NCBI RefSeq assembly: GCF_009755725.1
Contig: NZ_CP046619.1
Span: 1-64,000 of the forward strand
Source: Diaminobutyricimonas sp. LJ205
Lineage (GTDB): Bacteria; Actinomycetota; Actinomycetes; Actinomycetales; Microbacteriaceae
DNA length: 64,000 nucleotides
Direction: 5' to 3'
The notes under the pieces are model-generated. The model was given only the letters and a program-made list of their open reading frames with translations, was not told where the DNA came from and made no database searches. Below, in pieces: positions 56,171 to 64,000 of this stretch; position 1 is the stretch's first letter; each line of letters starts with the position of its first letter. Made by a program: the position numbers and the translations under genes.

Positions 56171-56193
56171 ATGGTTCGAGCGCGCCGCGACCC

Positions 56194-56586
56194 TCAGTCG
56201 ATCAGGTCGAGCGCAGCGAGCCGGCGGATGGTCTCGGCGCCTGCGGGCGGGCAGCGGTGCAGGTCTGCGGTGGTGCACCAGTGCAGTTCGCTGACCTCGG
56301 CGCTCGGATGGGGCTCATCCGAGGTGGACCCGGTGAACACGGTCATCTGCACCTGACGCCCGTCCGGTTCCCCGTGCGCCTGCGCCGAGAACGCGAACAG
56401 CTCGCGGACCTCGTCGAGCACGACACCGATCTCCTCGAGCGACTCGCGGCGCACGGCATCCGTCACGCTCTCGCCCGGATCGATCTTGCCGCCCGGAAGG
56501 TAGACGACATCCCGGCCGCGTGCCGTCACCATCAGCAGCCGCCGGTCACGGACGAGCGCGAGCGCGGCAACCTGGATCGGCGTCAC
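56194..56586 (-). CDS. NUDIX hydrolase
   Basis: This 130-residue protein has a Nudix box at [20 protein letters not shown] and EIGV (about residues 32-55), and starts [20 protein letters not shown]. The GTG start overlaps the hemA stop by four bases (GTGA), so it is co-translated with hemA. Whether it cleans up a heme-pathway by-product or is just a passenger is unknown. Confidence 0.88.
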   Translation of the reverse strand: MTPIQVAALALVRDRRLLMVTARGRDVVYLPGGKIDPGESVTDAVRRESLEEIGVVLDEVRELFAFSAQAHGEPDGRQVQMTVFTGSTSDEPHPSAEVSELHWCTTADLHRCPPAGAETIRRLAALDLID

Positions 56587-57800
56587 GCGGTGGCTTCGTC
56601 GGCGCCCTCGGCTGCGGGGGCGGCCGCATCGGCGACCTGGACGCCGTAGACGGCTTCGACCCCGGCGGCGAAGTCCGCCGCGCGTCCGTCGAGCGCGAGT
56701 TCGCGGGCCCGCACCGACGGGCCGTGCAGCAGCACGCCGGCGAAGTGGCGCAGGGCGGCCTCTGCCTCGGGCGTTGTACCGCGGCGGGCGAGTTCGCTGT
56801 CGAGGATGCCGAGGACGTGCTCACGCAGGGCGACGACGGCGGGTGCGACCGCGGCGTCGGCGACGAATTCGGATGCCGCGGCGCCGACGATCTCGCGGGC
56901 GTCGGCGGTGGCGTTCAGCTCATCCAGCGGAGCGTGCAGGCTGATCGTCTCGAGATCGAGCAGCTCAACACCGGAGACACTGGACACGGCCGGGTCAATG
57001 TTGCGCGGCAGGCCGAGGTCGACGAGCAGGCGGTGACGGCCGGCGGAAACCTCCGCGGGGGTGATCACGGGTTCGGCGCCCGAGGTGCAGGTGATCACCA
57101 GGTCGGCGTCGGCGACGGCATCCGCCAGTCCGGTGCGCGCGGTCAGGCCATGCTTCGTGGCAAATGCTGCGGCTCGGCCGCTCGGTGAGAAGACGTCGAT
57201 CTGCTCGGCGCCGCGATCGCGCAGGGCGGCAACCGTGGTGGCGGCGTACTGGCCGGTGCCGACCAGCAGCACGCGGGCTCCAGCCCAGTCGGCGATCCGG
57301 CTGGCAGCCAGTTCGAGGGCGAGTCGCACGAGCGAGCGACCGGCGCCGCCGAGGGCGGTCTTGGTCTTCACGCCGCGGCTGGTCTTGGTCGCAGTCTGGA
57401 ACAGTTTCTCCAGCGACGGCGTCGAACTCCCCGCCTTGCGTGCGGTCTGCAGCGCCCGGCTGACCTGGCCGGAGATCTCGTCCTCGCCGACGACGACCGA
57501 CTCCAGGCCCGCGCTGACGGAGAACAGGTGGTGGGTGACCGCGTCGCCCTGCAAAACCGAGGCGGACGAGCGAAGTTCTTCGGTGCTCACCCCGGCCGCC
57601 TCGGCGACGAGGGCGACGGCATCCGGATGTTCGGTGTCGAGGTAGACCTCGAACCGGTTGCAGGTTGAGAGCACGACCGCGCCGTCCACATTCGCGCCAA
57701 AGTTGCCGGCAACACTCGGCGCGCCGACCGACAACTGTTCAAGCAGGTCGAATCCGGCGTTCCGGTGATTGGAGGTTACGCAGACGAGCACGTCTGACAT
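56583..57800 (-). CDS. hemA: Glutamyl-tRNA reductase
   Basis: HemA reduces glutamyl-tRNA to glutamate-1-semialdehyde, the first committed step of the C5 heme pathway. The 405-residue protein has the catalytic cysteine in STCNRFEVY (Cys47), [14 protein letters not shown], an NADP fold ([17 protein letters not shown]) and a C-terminal dimerisation helix. The tail is Ala/Glu-rich. It diverges from hemE with only 34 bp between, so the two promoters overlap. Confidence 0.96.
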   Translation of the reverse strand: MSDVLVCVTSNHRNAGFDLLEQLSVGAPSVAGNFGANVDGAVVLSTCNRFEVYLDTEHPDAVALVAEAAGVSTEELRSSASVLQGDAVTHHLFSVSAGLESVVVGEDEISGQVSRALQTARKAGSSTPSLEKLFQTATKTSRGVKTKTALGGAGRSLVRLALELAASRIADWAGARVLLVGTGQYAATTVAALRDRGAEQIDVFSPSGRAAAFATKHGLTARTGLADAVADADLVITCTSGAEPVITPAEVSAGRHRLLVDLGLPRNIDPAVSSVSGVELLDLETISLHAPLDELNATADAREIVGAAASEFVADAAVAPAVVALREHVLGILDSELARRGTTPEAEAALRHFAGVLLHGPSVRARELALDGRAADFAAGVEAVYGVQVADAAAPAAEGADEATA

Positions 57801-57834
57801 TTTATGCTGAGGTTCCTGTGTCTACGCTTATGCG

Positions 57835-58890
57835 GTGCCCCTCATCGACACTCACCCGCTCATGGACGGCCATACGGCGTCGTCTCCGCTGATTCGCGCC
57901 TACCGCGGAGACCGTCCCGACACGCTCCCGGTGTGGTTCATGCGCCAGGCCGGCCGCTCGCTGCCGGAGTACCGCGAACTCCGCGGCGACGGCAGCATGC
58001 TCGATGCCTGCCTGACCCCGAGCCTGGCCAGTGAGATCACCCTGCAGCCGGTGCGCAGGCACAACGTCGACGCGGCGATCTTCTTCAGCGACATCGTGAT
58101 CCCGGTCAGGCTCGGCGGCGTTGCCGTCGACATCGTCCCCGGCCGGGGCCCGGTGCTCGAGTCGCCGATTCGCTCGGCAGCGGATGTCGCCGCCCTGCGC
58201 CCGCTCGACCCGGCAGTGTTCGACCCGATCCGTGAGGCGGTCGCGCTGACCGTCGCGGAACTGGGCAGCACCCCGCTGATCGGATTCGCCGGCGCACCGT
58301 TCACGCTCGCCGCCTACCTCGTCGAGGGTGGTCCCTCCAAGGAGCACCTGCGGGCGCGCACCCTCATGCACTCCGACCCGCACACCTGGGCGACGCTGAT
58401 GAACTGGGCCGCCGACGCGAGCGGCCAGTTCCTGCGCGCCCAGGTCGAGGCCGGCGCGTCCGCGGTGCAGCTGTTCGACTCCTGGGTGGGCTCGCTCAGC
58501 GAGACCGACTACGTGCGCCGGGTCAGGCCGCACTCGAAGCGGGCGCTGGACCACCTGCGCGGGCTCGACGTGCCCAAGGTGCACTTCGGAGTCGGCTCGG
58601 GCGAACTGCTGCCCGCGATGCGCGCGATCGGCGCCGACGTGATGGGTGTCGACTGGCGGCTGCCGCTCGACGAGGCCAACCGCCGACTCGGCGGGCAGAC
58701 CCCGCTGCAGGGCAACATCGACCCGGCACTGCTGGCCGCCCCGTGGCCGGTGCTTGAGGCGCACGTGCGGAGCGTCGTCGAGGCTGGCCGAGAGGCACCG
58801 GCGCACGTGGTGAACCTCGGCCACGGTGTGCCGCCTGACACTGACCCGACAGTGCTGACCCGTATCGTGCAACTCATCCACTCACTGTGA
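57835..58890 (+). CDS. hemE: Uroporphyrinogen decarboxylase
   Basis: HemE decarboxylates uroporphyrinogen III to coproporphyrinogen III. The 351-residue protein has WFMRQAGRSLPEYR, the catalytic region FFSDIVIPVRLGG, GFAGAPFTLAAYLVEGG and LQGNIDPALL. GTG 57835 is the likely start. It leads the plus-strand heme operon; hemY follows 16 bp later. Confidence 0.96.
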   Translation: MPLIDTHPLMDGHTASSPLIRAYRGDRPDTLPVWFMRQAGRSLPEYRELRGDGSMLDACLTPSLASEITLQPVRRHNVDAAIFFSDIVIPVRLGGVAVDIVPGRGPVLESPIRSAADVAALRPLDPAVFDPIREAVALTVAELGSTPLIGFAGAPFTLAAYLVEGGPSKEHLRARTLMHSDPHTWATLMNWAADASGQFLRAQVEAGASAVQLFDSWVGSLSETDYVRRVRPHSKRALDHLRGLDVPKVHFGVGSGELLPAMRAIGADVMGVDWRLPLDEANRRLGGQTPLQGNIDPALLAAPWPVLEAHVRSVVEAGREAPAHVVNLGHGVPPDTDPTVLTRIVQLIHSL

Positions 58891-58906
58891 TGGGCCGGTC
58901 GGACGC

Positions 58907-60157
58907 ATGAACGCGGACTTCGTCATCGTCGGCGGGGGAGTGGGCGGCCTCGTCGCCGCCCGCGAGCTCGCTCACGGCGGCGCCCGTGTGATCCTGCTGG
59001 AGGCCAGCGACCGGCTCGGCGGACAGGTGCTTCGGCACAACGTCGGCGGGCTTGATCTCGACGCGGGGGCGGAAGCGTTCGCCACCCGCGGCGGCGCTGT
59101 TGAGCGGCTGGCCATCCGGCTCGGGCTCGGCGGCGACGTTGTCTCGCCCGCACCGGTCGGCTCCTGGCTGCAGCGCGCGAACGGCAGCGCAGTGCCCCTG
59201 CCGGCGACCAGCCTGCTTGGAATCCCGGGCTCGCCGCTGGCCGAAGACGTCATCGCGGTCACCGGATTCGGCACCGCGTTCCGGGCCTACTTGGAGTCGC
59301 TGCTGCCCGCGACGTTCGGCGCGAAATCCGCCACCCTCGGTGAATTGGTGCGCCGCCGAATGGGCAAGGGGATGCTTGAGCAGCTCGTTGCCCCGGTGAC
59401 CACCGGCGTGCACAGCGCGCACCCCAATGACCTGCCGCTCGATCGCGTCGCTCCCGGGCTGCGCATCGCCCTGCTGCGCGAGGGCTCGTTGGCGCGCGGC
59501 GTGCGCGACCTGCGGGCGAAGGCACCGGCCGGCTCGCTGGTGCAAGGCCTGCGTGGCGGAATGGGACGCCTGGTCGACGAACTCGTCGCTGACCTGAAGC
59601 TCTACGGCGTGGATGTGCGCTTCGGCGCCACCGTCACCTCGGTCGAAGCCGAGGCTGCGACCGTCGGCGGTGAGCAAGTGACCGGACGTGTGATCGTCGC
59701 CGCCCCCGGCCTGCTCGCGCCGGCCGTCACCCGTCGGGCAGTGGTCGCCACCCTCGTCGTCGACGCTCCCGAGCTCGACGCGGCGCCCCGGGGATCTGGC
59801 GTGCTGGTCGCCGCCGGGGCTCCCGGCATCCGAGCCAGGGCGCTCACCCACCAGAGTGCGAAGTGGCCGTGGCTGGCGGAGCGCGCGGGCGGCCACCACG
59901 TGCTGCGCCTGTCCTACGAGCAGGAGCATCCTGACTTCGCCAAGGTCGCTGCTGCCGACGCCGCTGCCCTGCTCGGCACGCCGCTCACCAAGGTCGACGA
60001 CTTCGCCCAGGTCACCTTGCAGCGGGCATCCGTGACTGAACATTCCGATACCGGCATACTCGCGGTCGGCGAATCGGTCGCCGGAACCGGGCTCGCCAGT
60101 GTGGTTGGCCAATCCCGTGAGCTAGCTGGGAACTTGCTGCAAGCCAGCAGCGATTGA
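58907..60157 (+). CDS. hemY: Coproporphyrinogen III oxidase (HemY, coproporphyrin pathway)
   Basis: This flavoprotein oxidises coproporphyrinogen III to coproporphyrin III in Gram-positive type heme synthesis. The 416-residue protein has the FAD motif VIVGGGVGGLVAARELA and LLEASDRLGGQV, and the C-terminal GESVAGTGLASVVGQSRELA. With hemQ and hemH in the same operon, the coproporphyrin-dependent route is strongly supported over protoporphyrinogen oxidation. Confidence 0.93.
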   Translation: MNADFVIVGGGVGGLVAARELAHGGARVILLEASDRLGGQVLRHNVGGLDLDAGAEAFATRGGAVERLAIRLGLGGDVVSPAPVGSWLQRANGSAVPLPATSLLGIPGSPLAEDVIAVTGFGTAFRAYLESLLPATFGAKSATLGELVRRRMGKGMLEQLVAPVTTGVHSAHPNDLPLDRVAPGLRIALLREGSLARGVRDLRAKAPAGSLVQGLRGGMGRLVDELVADLKLYGVDVRFGATVTSVEAEAATVGGEQVTGRVIVAAPGLLAPAVTRRAVVATLVVDAPELDAAPRGSGVLVAAGAPGIRARALTHQSAKWPWLAERAGGHHVLRLSYEQEHPDFAKVAAADAAALLGTPLTKVDDFAQVTLQRASVTEHSDTGILAVGESVAGTGLASVVGQSRELAGNLLQASSD

Positions 60158-60199
60158 AGAAGGCTAGGGTTGTCACCAACTTACGGAACGGAGACCCCC

Positions 60200-60511
60200 G
60201 TGAAAGGCAAGATCCTCTTCGTCACCGGCCTCGCAGTCGGATACGTCCTCGGCGCTAAGGCCGGTCGGCAGCGTTACGAGCAGATCAAGACCCGTGCTGA
60301 GAAACTCTGGAATAGCCCCGGAGTGCAGGAAAGGGTCGAGCAGGTCGAAGAATTCGTCAAGGACAAGGCTCCGGATGTCGCGGGCTTCGTCACCGAGAAC
60401 GCGAAGAAAGTTGCCTCGCAGGTGAAGTCCCGGCGGTCGAGTACCTCCGGTGTAGTGCCGGGGAGCACCACAACCTCGACCTCGAGCAAGCCCGCCTCGA
60501 CCACCGAGTAG
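60200..60511 (+). CDS. YtxH-like small membrane protein
   Basis: This 103-residue protein has one N-terminal membrane segment (KILFVTGLAVGYVLGAKAG), then the YtxH-like RQRYEQIKTRAEKLWN and a helix; the tail is Ser/Thr-rich (STSGVVPGSTTTSTSSKPAS). GTG 60200 follows GGAACGGAG. It is the first of three small envelope genes between hemY and hemQ. Function is unknown. Confidence 0.75.
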   Translation: MKGKILFVTGLAVGYVLGAKAGRQRYEQIKTRAEKLWNSPGVQERVEQVEEFVKDKAPDVAGFVTENAKKVASQVKSRRSSTSGVVPGSTTTSTSSKPASTTE

Positions 60512-60513
60512 CC

Positions 60514-60966
60514 ATGGCCGACGCGCAAGAACCTCGCCGCGGCCGGCAGCGATCGCTGTTCCAGCTGATCGCCGACGTTCCGGATCTGGTCAAGGAACTG
60601 GTGCGACGGGAGTTCGACCTGCTCAAGGCCGAGCTCGCCGCCAAACTGAAGCTCATCGGCGTCGGCGCTGGGATGATCGCCATCGCCGCCGTACTGCTCC
60701 TGCTGTTCGTTGGTGTGCTGCTCACCGCCGCGATCCTGGCCCTCTCGCTGGTCATGCCCGGGTGGCTGGCCGCGTTGCTGGTGGGCCTGGTGCTTCTCAT
60801 CATCATCGCGGTGCTGGTGTTCATCGGTTACCGGTCGATCAAGCAGGCGATGCCGCCCACCCCGACCGAGACCATCGACAGTGTCAAGCGGGACTACTTC
60901 GCGCTGCGGGGGATCATCGCCAGGGAGAGCAAGCCGAATACGACCAAGGGGGCTACCCGACTGTGA
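60514..60966 (+). CDS. Phage-holin-like / DUF1469 family membrane protein
   Basis: The 150-residue protein has an amphipathic N-terminus (LIADVPDLVKELVRREFDLL) and two membrane helices (about 48-78 and 84-108). This is the DUF1469/Holin_3_6 pattern common in actinobacterial chromosomes; no phage gene is near, so it is not taken as a lysis gene. It starts 2 bp after the preceding gene and overlaps the next by four bases. Confidence 0.82.
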   Translation: MADAQEPRRGRQRSLFQLIADVPDLVKELVRREFDLLKAELAAKLKLIGVGAGMIAIAAVLLLLFVGVLLTAAILALSLVMPGWLAALLVGLVLLIIIAVLVFIGYRSIKQAMPPTPTETIDSVKRDYFALRGIIARESKPNTTKGATRL

Positions 60967-61193
60967 ACGACACCGACCGCTTCAAGGCGGAGGCCACGCG
61001 CGCCCGCGCTGACCTGGCCGAAACGCTGGACGCCATCGAGGACAAGTTCAATATTCCGAAGCAATCCAAGCTGTTCGCGGAGCGTGCCAAGACGTCGTAT
61101 CAGCGGAACCCGGTGCCGTGGATCATCGGCGCAACTGCGGCGTCTATCGTGGTGGTGGGAATGGTGGCTTGGGCCATCTTTTCCGACGACTAA
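60963..61193 (+). CDS. DUF3618 protein
   Basis: This 76-residue protein has the DUF3618 pattern (RFKAEATRARADLAETLDAI) and a C-terminal membrane helix (IIGATAASIVVVGMVAWAIF). The GTG start overlaps the previous stop (GTGA). Together with the two preceding genes it forms a small envelope trio of unknown function set inside the heme operon. Confidence 0.85.
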   Translation: MNDTDRFKAEATRARADLAETLDAIEDKFNIPKQSKLFAERAKTSYQRNPVPWIIGATAASIVVVGMVAWAIFSDD

Positions 61194-61223
61194 ATAGGCA
61201 ACACAAGGAGCGTCGCGAACACC

Positions 61224-61907
61224 GTGGCAACTGACAGCGAGACAACTGAAACCCCCGAACTCGGTTACACCCTCTGGGCAGTGTTGCGGCGTGACCCGCT
61301 GCGCGCGGCAGCGGGCTCCATCGACGACCTGGCCGACATCGTCACCCGGGTGGACGCCGCAGGCGTCGACATCCGCGGTTTCTACGATGTCTCCGGGATG
61401 CGAGCGGATGCCGACCTGATGGTCTGGCTGCACGGGCCGGTGCCCGAGACACTGCAGTGGGCGCTGCGCGAGCTGCGCCGCGCCGGGCTGCTGTCCACGC
61501 TGCTGCCGACCTGGAACGTGATGGGCGTGCACCGCGACGCGGAGTTCACCGCCAACCACCTGCCGGCGTTCATGCGCGGCAAGGAGCCGAAGCAGTGGCT
61601 CACCGTGTACCCGTTCGTGCGTTCCTACGAGTGGTACCTGCTGCCGGACGACGAGCGGCGGGCAATGCTCGGCAGCCACGGGCGCAAGGGCGCCGAGTTC
61701 CCACAGGTGCTCGCCAACACCGTCGCCAGCTTCGCGCTCGGTGACTACGAGTGGATCCTCGCCCTCGAAGCCGATGACCTGGTCGACCTGGTCGACCTGA
61801 TGCGGCACCTGCGGCAGACCGAGGCCCGGCGCCACGTGCGCGAAGAGGTGCCGTTCTTCACCGGACGCCGCATCGAACTAGCCGACATCGCCGAGGTGCT
61901 GGCGTGA
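61224..61907 (+). CDS. hemQ: Coproheme decarboxylase HemQ
   Basis: HemQ converts coproheme to heme b, the last step in the coproporphyrin-dependent pathway, and belongs to the chlorite-dismutase-like family. The 227-residue protein has the family region YPFVRSYEWYLLPDDERR with the catalytic Tyr, and MLGSHGRKG with the heme-ligand His. GTG start 61224. The end overlaps hemH by four bases. Confidence 0.95.
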   Translation: MATDSETTETPELGYTLWAVLRRDPLRAAAGSIDDLADIVTRVDAAGVDIRGFYDVSGMRADADLMVWLHGPVPETLQWALRELRRAGLLSTLLPTWNVMGVHRDAEFTANHLPAFMRGKEPKQWLTVYPFVRSYEWYLLPDDERRAMLGSHGRKGAEFPQVLANTVASFALGDYEWILALEADDLVDLVDLMRHLRQTEARRHVREEVPFFTGRRIELADIAEVLA

Positions 61908-63094
61908 GCACCGTGAATCAGGTGCTCGGCGCGACCGAAGCCGCTGCATCCGGAGTCCCGCATGTGACCGAGCCGGTCGCTTACGACGCCATCCTGCTCG
62001 CCGGGTTCGGCGGGCCAGAGGGTCAGGACGACGTCATCCCGTTCCTGCGCAACGTCACCCGCGGTCGCGGAATCCCCGAGGAGCGGCTCGAAGAGGTCGC
62101 CCAGCACTACCGCCACTTCGGTGGGGTCAGCCCGATCAACGACCACAACCGCGAGCTGAAGGCCGCGCTCGAGGCGGAACTCGCCGCGCGGGGTGTAGAG
62201 CTGCCGGTCATCTGGGGCAACCGCAACTGGGAGCCCTACATGAAGGACGCGGTGCTCGAGGCGCACGAACGCGGCTTCAACCGGCTGATCGCCATCGCCA
62301 CGAGCGCCTACAGCTCGTTCTCCAGCTGTCGGCAGTACCGCGAAGACTTCGCCATGGCCCTCGAGGAAACCGGGCTGCTCGGCACCGTGCAGATCGACAA
62401 GGTGCGCCAGTTCTTCGACCACCCCGGTTTCGTCACGCCGTTCATCGAGGGTGTCGAGCGTGCATACGGGCAGCTCGCCGAAGACGGGATCACCCCGGAT
62501 CAGACGCACGTGCTGTTCGCCACTCACAGCATCCCGAGCGTTGACGCCGAACGCAGCGGTCCCCGCGATCGTGACTTCGGCGAGGGCGGCGCGTATGCCG
62601 CGCAGCACCTGGCCGTCGCCGAGGTAGTGATGGCCGCGGCCGCTTCTTCGGTGGTCGAGCCTGCCGAGACCGCTGCCAGCGCGCCCTGGTCGCTGGTTTA
62701 CCAGTCCCGCTCCGGCCCGTCGAGCATGCCGTGGCTGGAGCCGGATATCAACGACGCGATCGCCGCGCTCGACAAGGACCAGATCAAGGCGGTCATCATC
62801 GTGCCACTCGGCTTCGTCAGCGACCACATGGAAGTCATGTGGGACCTCGACAACGAGGCCATGGAGACCGCGAAGGAGAACGGTCTCACCGCGATCCGCG
62901 TGCCCACCCCGGGTGTGCACGCCGAATACGTGAAGGGCCTTGTCGACCTGGTGCTCGAGCGGGTCAACGGCACGCCGGTCGAGGAGCGCCCTGCACTGAC
63001 CGATCTCGGTCCCTGGTACGACGTCTGCCGACCGGGCTGCTGCGAAAACGTGCGAGCGGGCTTCAAGCCGGCCGCTGCGGGGGTGGCCCCGTGA
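61904..63094 (+). CDS. hemH: Coproporphyrin ferrochelatase (HemH/CpfC)
   Basis: This enzyme inserts ferrous iron into coproporphyrin III. The 396-residue protein has LLAGFGGPEGQDDVIPFLRN, the active-site histidine in LFATHSIPS, GFVSDHMEVMWDLD, and C-terminal cysteines (DVCRPGCCENV) that fit the actinobacterial iron-sulfur cluster. An inserted SSVVEPAETAASAPW segment (about 248-262) is encoded by an interspersed repeat. It overlaps hemQ and hemC by four bases. Confidence 0.94.
   Translation: MSTVNQVLGATEAAASGVPHVTEPVAYDAILLAGFGGPEGQDDVIPFLRNVTRGRGIPEERLEEVAQHYRHFGGVSPINDHNRELKAALEAELAARGVELPVIWGNRNWEPYMKDAVLEAHERGFNRLIAIATSAYSSFSSCRQYREDFAMALEETGLLGTVQIDKVRQFFDHPGFVTPFIEGVERAYGQLAEDGITPDQTHVLFATHSIPSVDAERSGPRDRDFGEGGAYAAQHLAVAEVVMAAAASSVVEPAETAASAPWSLVYQSRSGPSSMPWLEPDINDAIAALDKDQIKAVIIVPLGFVSDHMEVMWDLDNEAMETAKENGLTAIRVPTPGVHAEYVKGLVDLVLERVNGTPVEERPALTDLGPWYDVCRPGCCENVRAGFKPAAAGVAP
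62652..62671 (+). repeat. Interspersed repeat inside hemH
   Basis: TGGTCGAGCCTGCCGAGACC is identical to 37388-37407 and shares 17 bp (reverse) with 16869-16885. Here it is read in frame and encodes VVEPAET, in a loop-like part of ferrochelatase. Confidence 0.85.
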
Positions 63095-64000
63095 CCGCCC
63101 TCCGCATCGGCACCCGGGGCAGCGAACTCGCCATGTCGCAGACCCGCCAGATCGTCGAAGAGCTGAAGAAGAAGACCGGGCACGAGGTCGAGATCATCTC
63201 GTTCACCACGCAGGGCGACCGGTCCAAGGAGTCGCTGGCTTCGCTCGGCGGTACCGGCGTGTTCGCGGCCGAGCTGCGGAAGGCGCTGCTGAACGGGGAG
63301 TGCGACGCAGTCGTGCACTCGCTAAAGGACCTGCCGACCGCTGTGCTGCCTGGCCTCACGATCGGTGCGATCCCCAAGCGCGCCGACGCGCGGGATGCGC
63401 TCTGCGCCCGCGACGGGCTGACCATCGACACCCTCCCAGAGGGTGCACGGGTCGGCACCGGCTCCCCGCGGCGCCAGGCGCAGCTGAAGGCGCGCCGGCC
63501 GGATATCGAGATCGTCGACATCCGTGGCAACGTCGACACGCGGCTGGGACGCGTGGCATCCGGCGATCTGGATGCCGTCATCCTCGCCGTAGCCGGACTC
63601 ACCCGCCTCGGCCGCACCGAGCACATCACCGAGATCCTCGAACTCTCCGAGTGGCCGACCGCGCCCGGACAGGGAGCGCTCGCGCTCGAGGTGCGAACCG
63701 GCGACGAGAAGCTGGTCTCCGCGGTCGACCACAAGCCCACCCGCATCATGGTCGAGGCCGAACGCGGCGTGCTCGCCCACCTCGAGGCGGGCTGCTCGGC
63801 CCCGATCGGTGCCCAGGCGATGATCGAGGACGGCATGCTGTTCGTCTCGGCCCGCGTCTACCGGCCGGACGGCTCGGGTCACCTGACCAGCTCGCACGCC
63901 CTGTATGTCGCCGATTCGGCGGATCCTGCCGGCGAGGTCTCGGTGCGGATCGGCGATGAGCTACTCGCCGACGGTGCGGGCGAGATCGTCCCGCTCGGCG
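63091..64000 (+). CDS. hemC: Porphobilinogen deaminase (hydroxymethylbilane synthase), partial at window end
   Basis: HemC joins four porphobilinogens into hydroxymethylbilane. Start GTG 63091 overlaps hemH (GTGA). The visible 303 residues include LRIGTRGSELAMSQT, HSLKDLPT, VGTGSPRRQAQL, DIRGNVDTRLGR, and the dipyrromethane-cofactor cysteine in LEAGCSAPIG. The C-terminal end lies beyond 64000. It is the last visible gene of the hem operon. Confidence 0.95.
   Translation, partial: MTALRIGTRGSELAMSQTRQIVEELKKKTGHEVEIISFTTQGDRSKESLASLGGTGVFAAELRKALLNGECDAVVHSLKDLPTAVLPGLTIGAIPKRADARDALCARDGLTIDTLPEGARVGTGSPRRQAQLKARRPDIEIVDIRGNVDTRLGRVASGDLDAVILAVAGLTRLGRTEHITEILELSEWPTAPGQGALALEVRTGDEKLVSAVDHKPTRIMVEAERGVLAHLEAGCSAPIGAQAMIEDGMLFVSARVYRPDGSGHLTSSHALYVADSADPAGEVSVRIGDELLADGAGEIVPLG

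Larger units (their letters stand above)
55708..56193. repeat. 486-bp repeat-dense, gene-free region
   Basis: I see no credible gene here. It holds two 58-bp stem-forming copies (55796-55853 and 56113-56170; entry below), three copies of GCAACTTTCC (55889-55898, 55992-56001, 56033-56042), and two GGAGTTGC words reading the opposite way (about 55725 and 55957). Short open frames on both strands encode only repeat-derived, Arg/Pro-rich peptides. The stretch separates the beta-lactamase-like gene from the convergent NUDIX gene. Confidence 0.8.

Noticed and set aside
55821-56294. Small open frames in the repeat block
   Set aside because: Encoded peptides follow the DNA repeats, are Arg/Pro-rich, and lack ribosome sites.
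60514-60966. Prophage holin
   Set aside because: The family is common on actinobacterial chromosomes and no other phage gene is near.

Overview
The window is the replication-origin region of a high-GC actinobacterium, most likely a member of the Microbacteriaceae. The gene order dnaA-dnaN-gnd-recF-DUF721-gyrB-gyrA-DUF3566-tRNA-Ile-tRNA-Ala is actinobacterial. It is followed by ppiA-rhomboid-crgA-trpG, the cell-wall kinase operon, NucS mismatch repair and the coproporphyrin-type heme genes. The family placement is inferred from protein style and repeat content; no 16S gene is present.

Region by region. 1-10.9 kb: oriC, with DnaA boxes on both sides of dnaA, and the replication/supercoiling genes. 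10.9-16.9 kb: two tRNAs, a small lipoprotein, a NUDIX hydrolase, peptidyl-prolyl isomerase, a rhomboid protease, crgA beside an extra DnaA-box cluster, trpG, and a GH6 endoglucanase broken by one frameshift. 16.9-25.8 kb: minus-strand operon fhaA-fhaB-pstP-rodA/ftsW-pbpA-pknA-pknB, which couples Ser/Thr signalling to peptidoglycan synthesis. 25.9-38.2 kb: tRNA-Leu with a clear terminator, then mixed accessory genes: serine hydrolase, M20 amidohydrolase, RlmC, CYTH-CHAD protein, lytic transglycosylase, a circularly permuted flavin amine oxidase lipoprotein, DUF1918, HTH and SulP. 38.2-43 kb: small regulator/membrane-protein modules (TetR, MarR and ArsR-like) with palindromic operator candidates. 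43-49.8 kb: HAD phosphatase, coiled-coil protein, nucS, MFS, MATE and NCS2 transporters. 49.8-55.7 kb: a LuxR-type response regulator, a histidine kinase and a degenerate kinase-like partner, then M13 metallopeptidase and a class-A beta-lactamase-like protein. 55.7-56.2 kb: a 486-bp non-coding, repeat-dense stretch. 56.2-64 kb: heme cluster hemA < > hemE-hemY-(three small membrane/envelope genes)-hemQ-hemH-hemC, the last gene cut by the window end.

The most unusual items are: (1) the amine oxidase whose normally C-terminal FAD motif precedes its Rossmann fold (33726-35165); (2) the repeat-dense block at 55708-56193, with two 58-bp stem-forming copies and a decamer repeat; (3) an EamA transporter frame that runs through two palindromes into an SRPBCC gene; (4) twin palindromes in front of marR; (5) an interspersed repeat that contributes coding sequence inside hemH; (6) the frameshifted GH6 gene with a duplicated N-terminal domain of unknown type. 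I saw no CRISPR array, transposase, rRNA gene or prophage.
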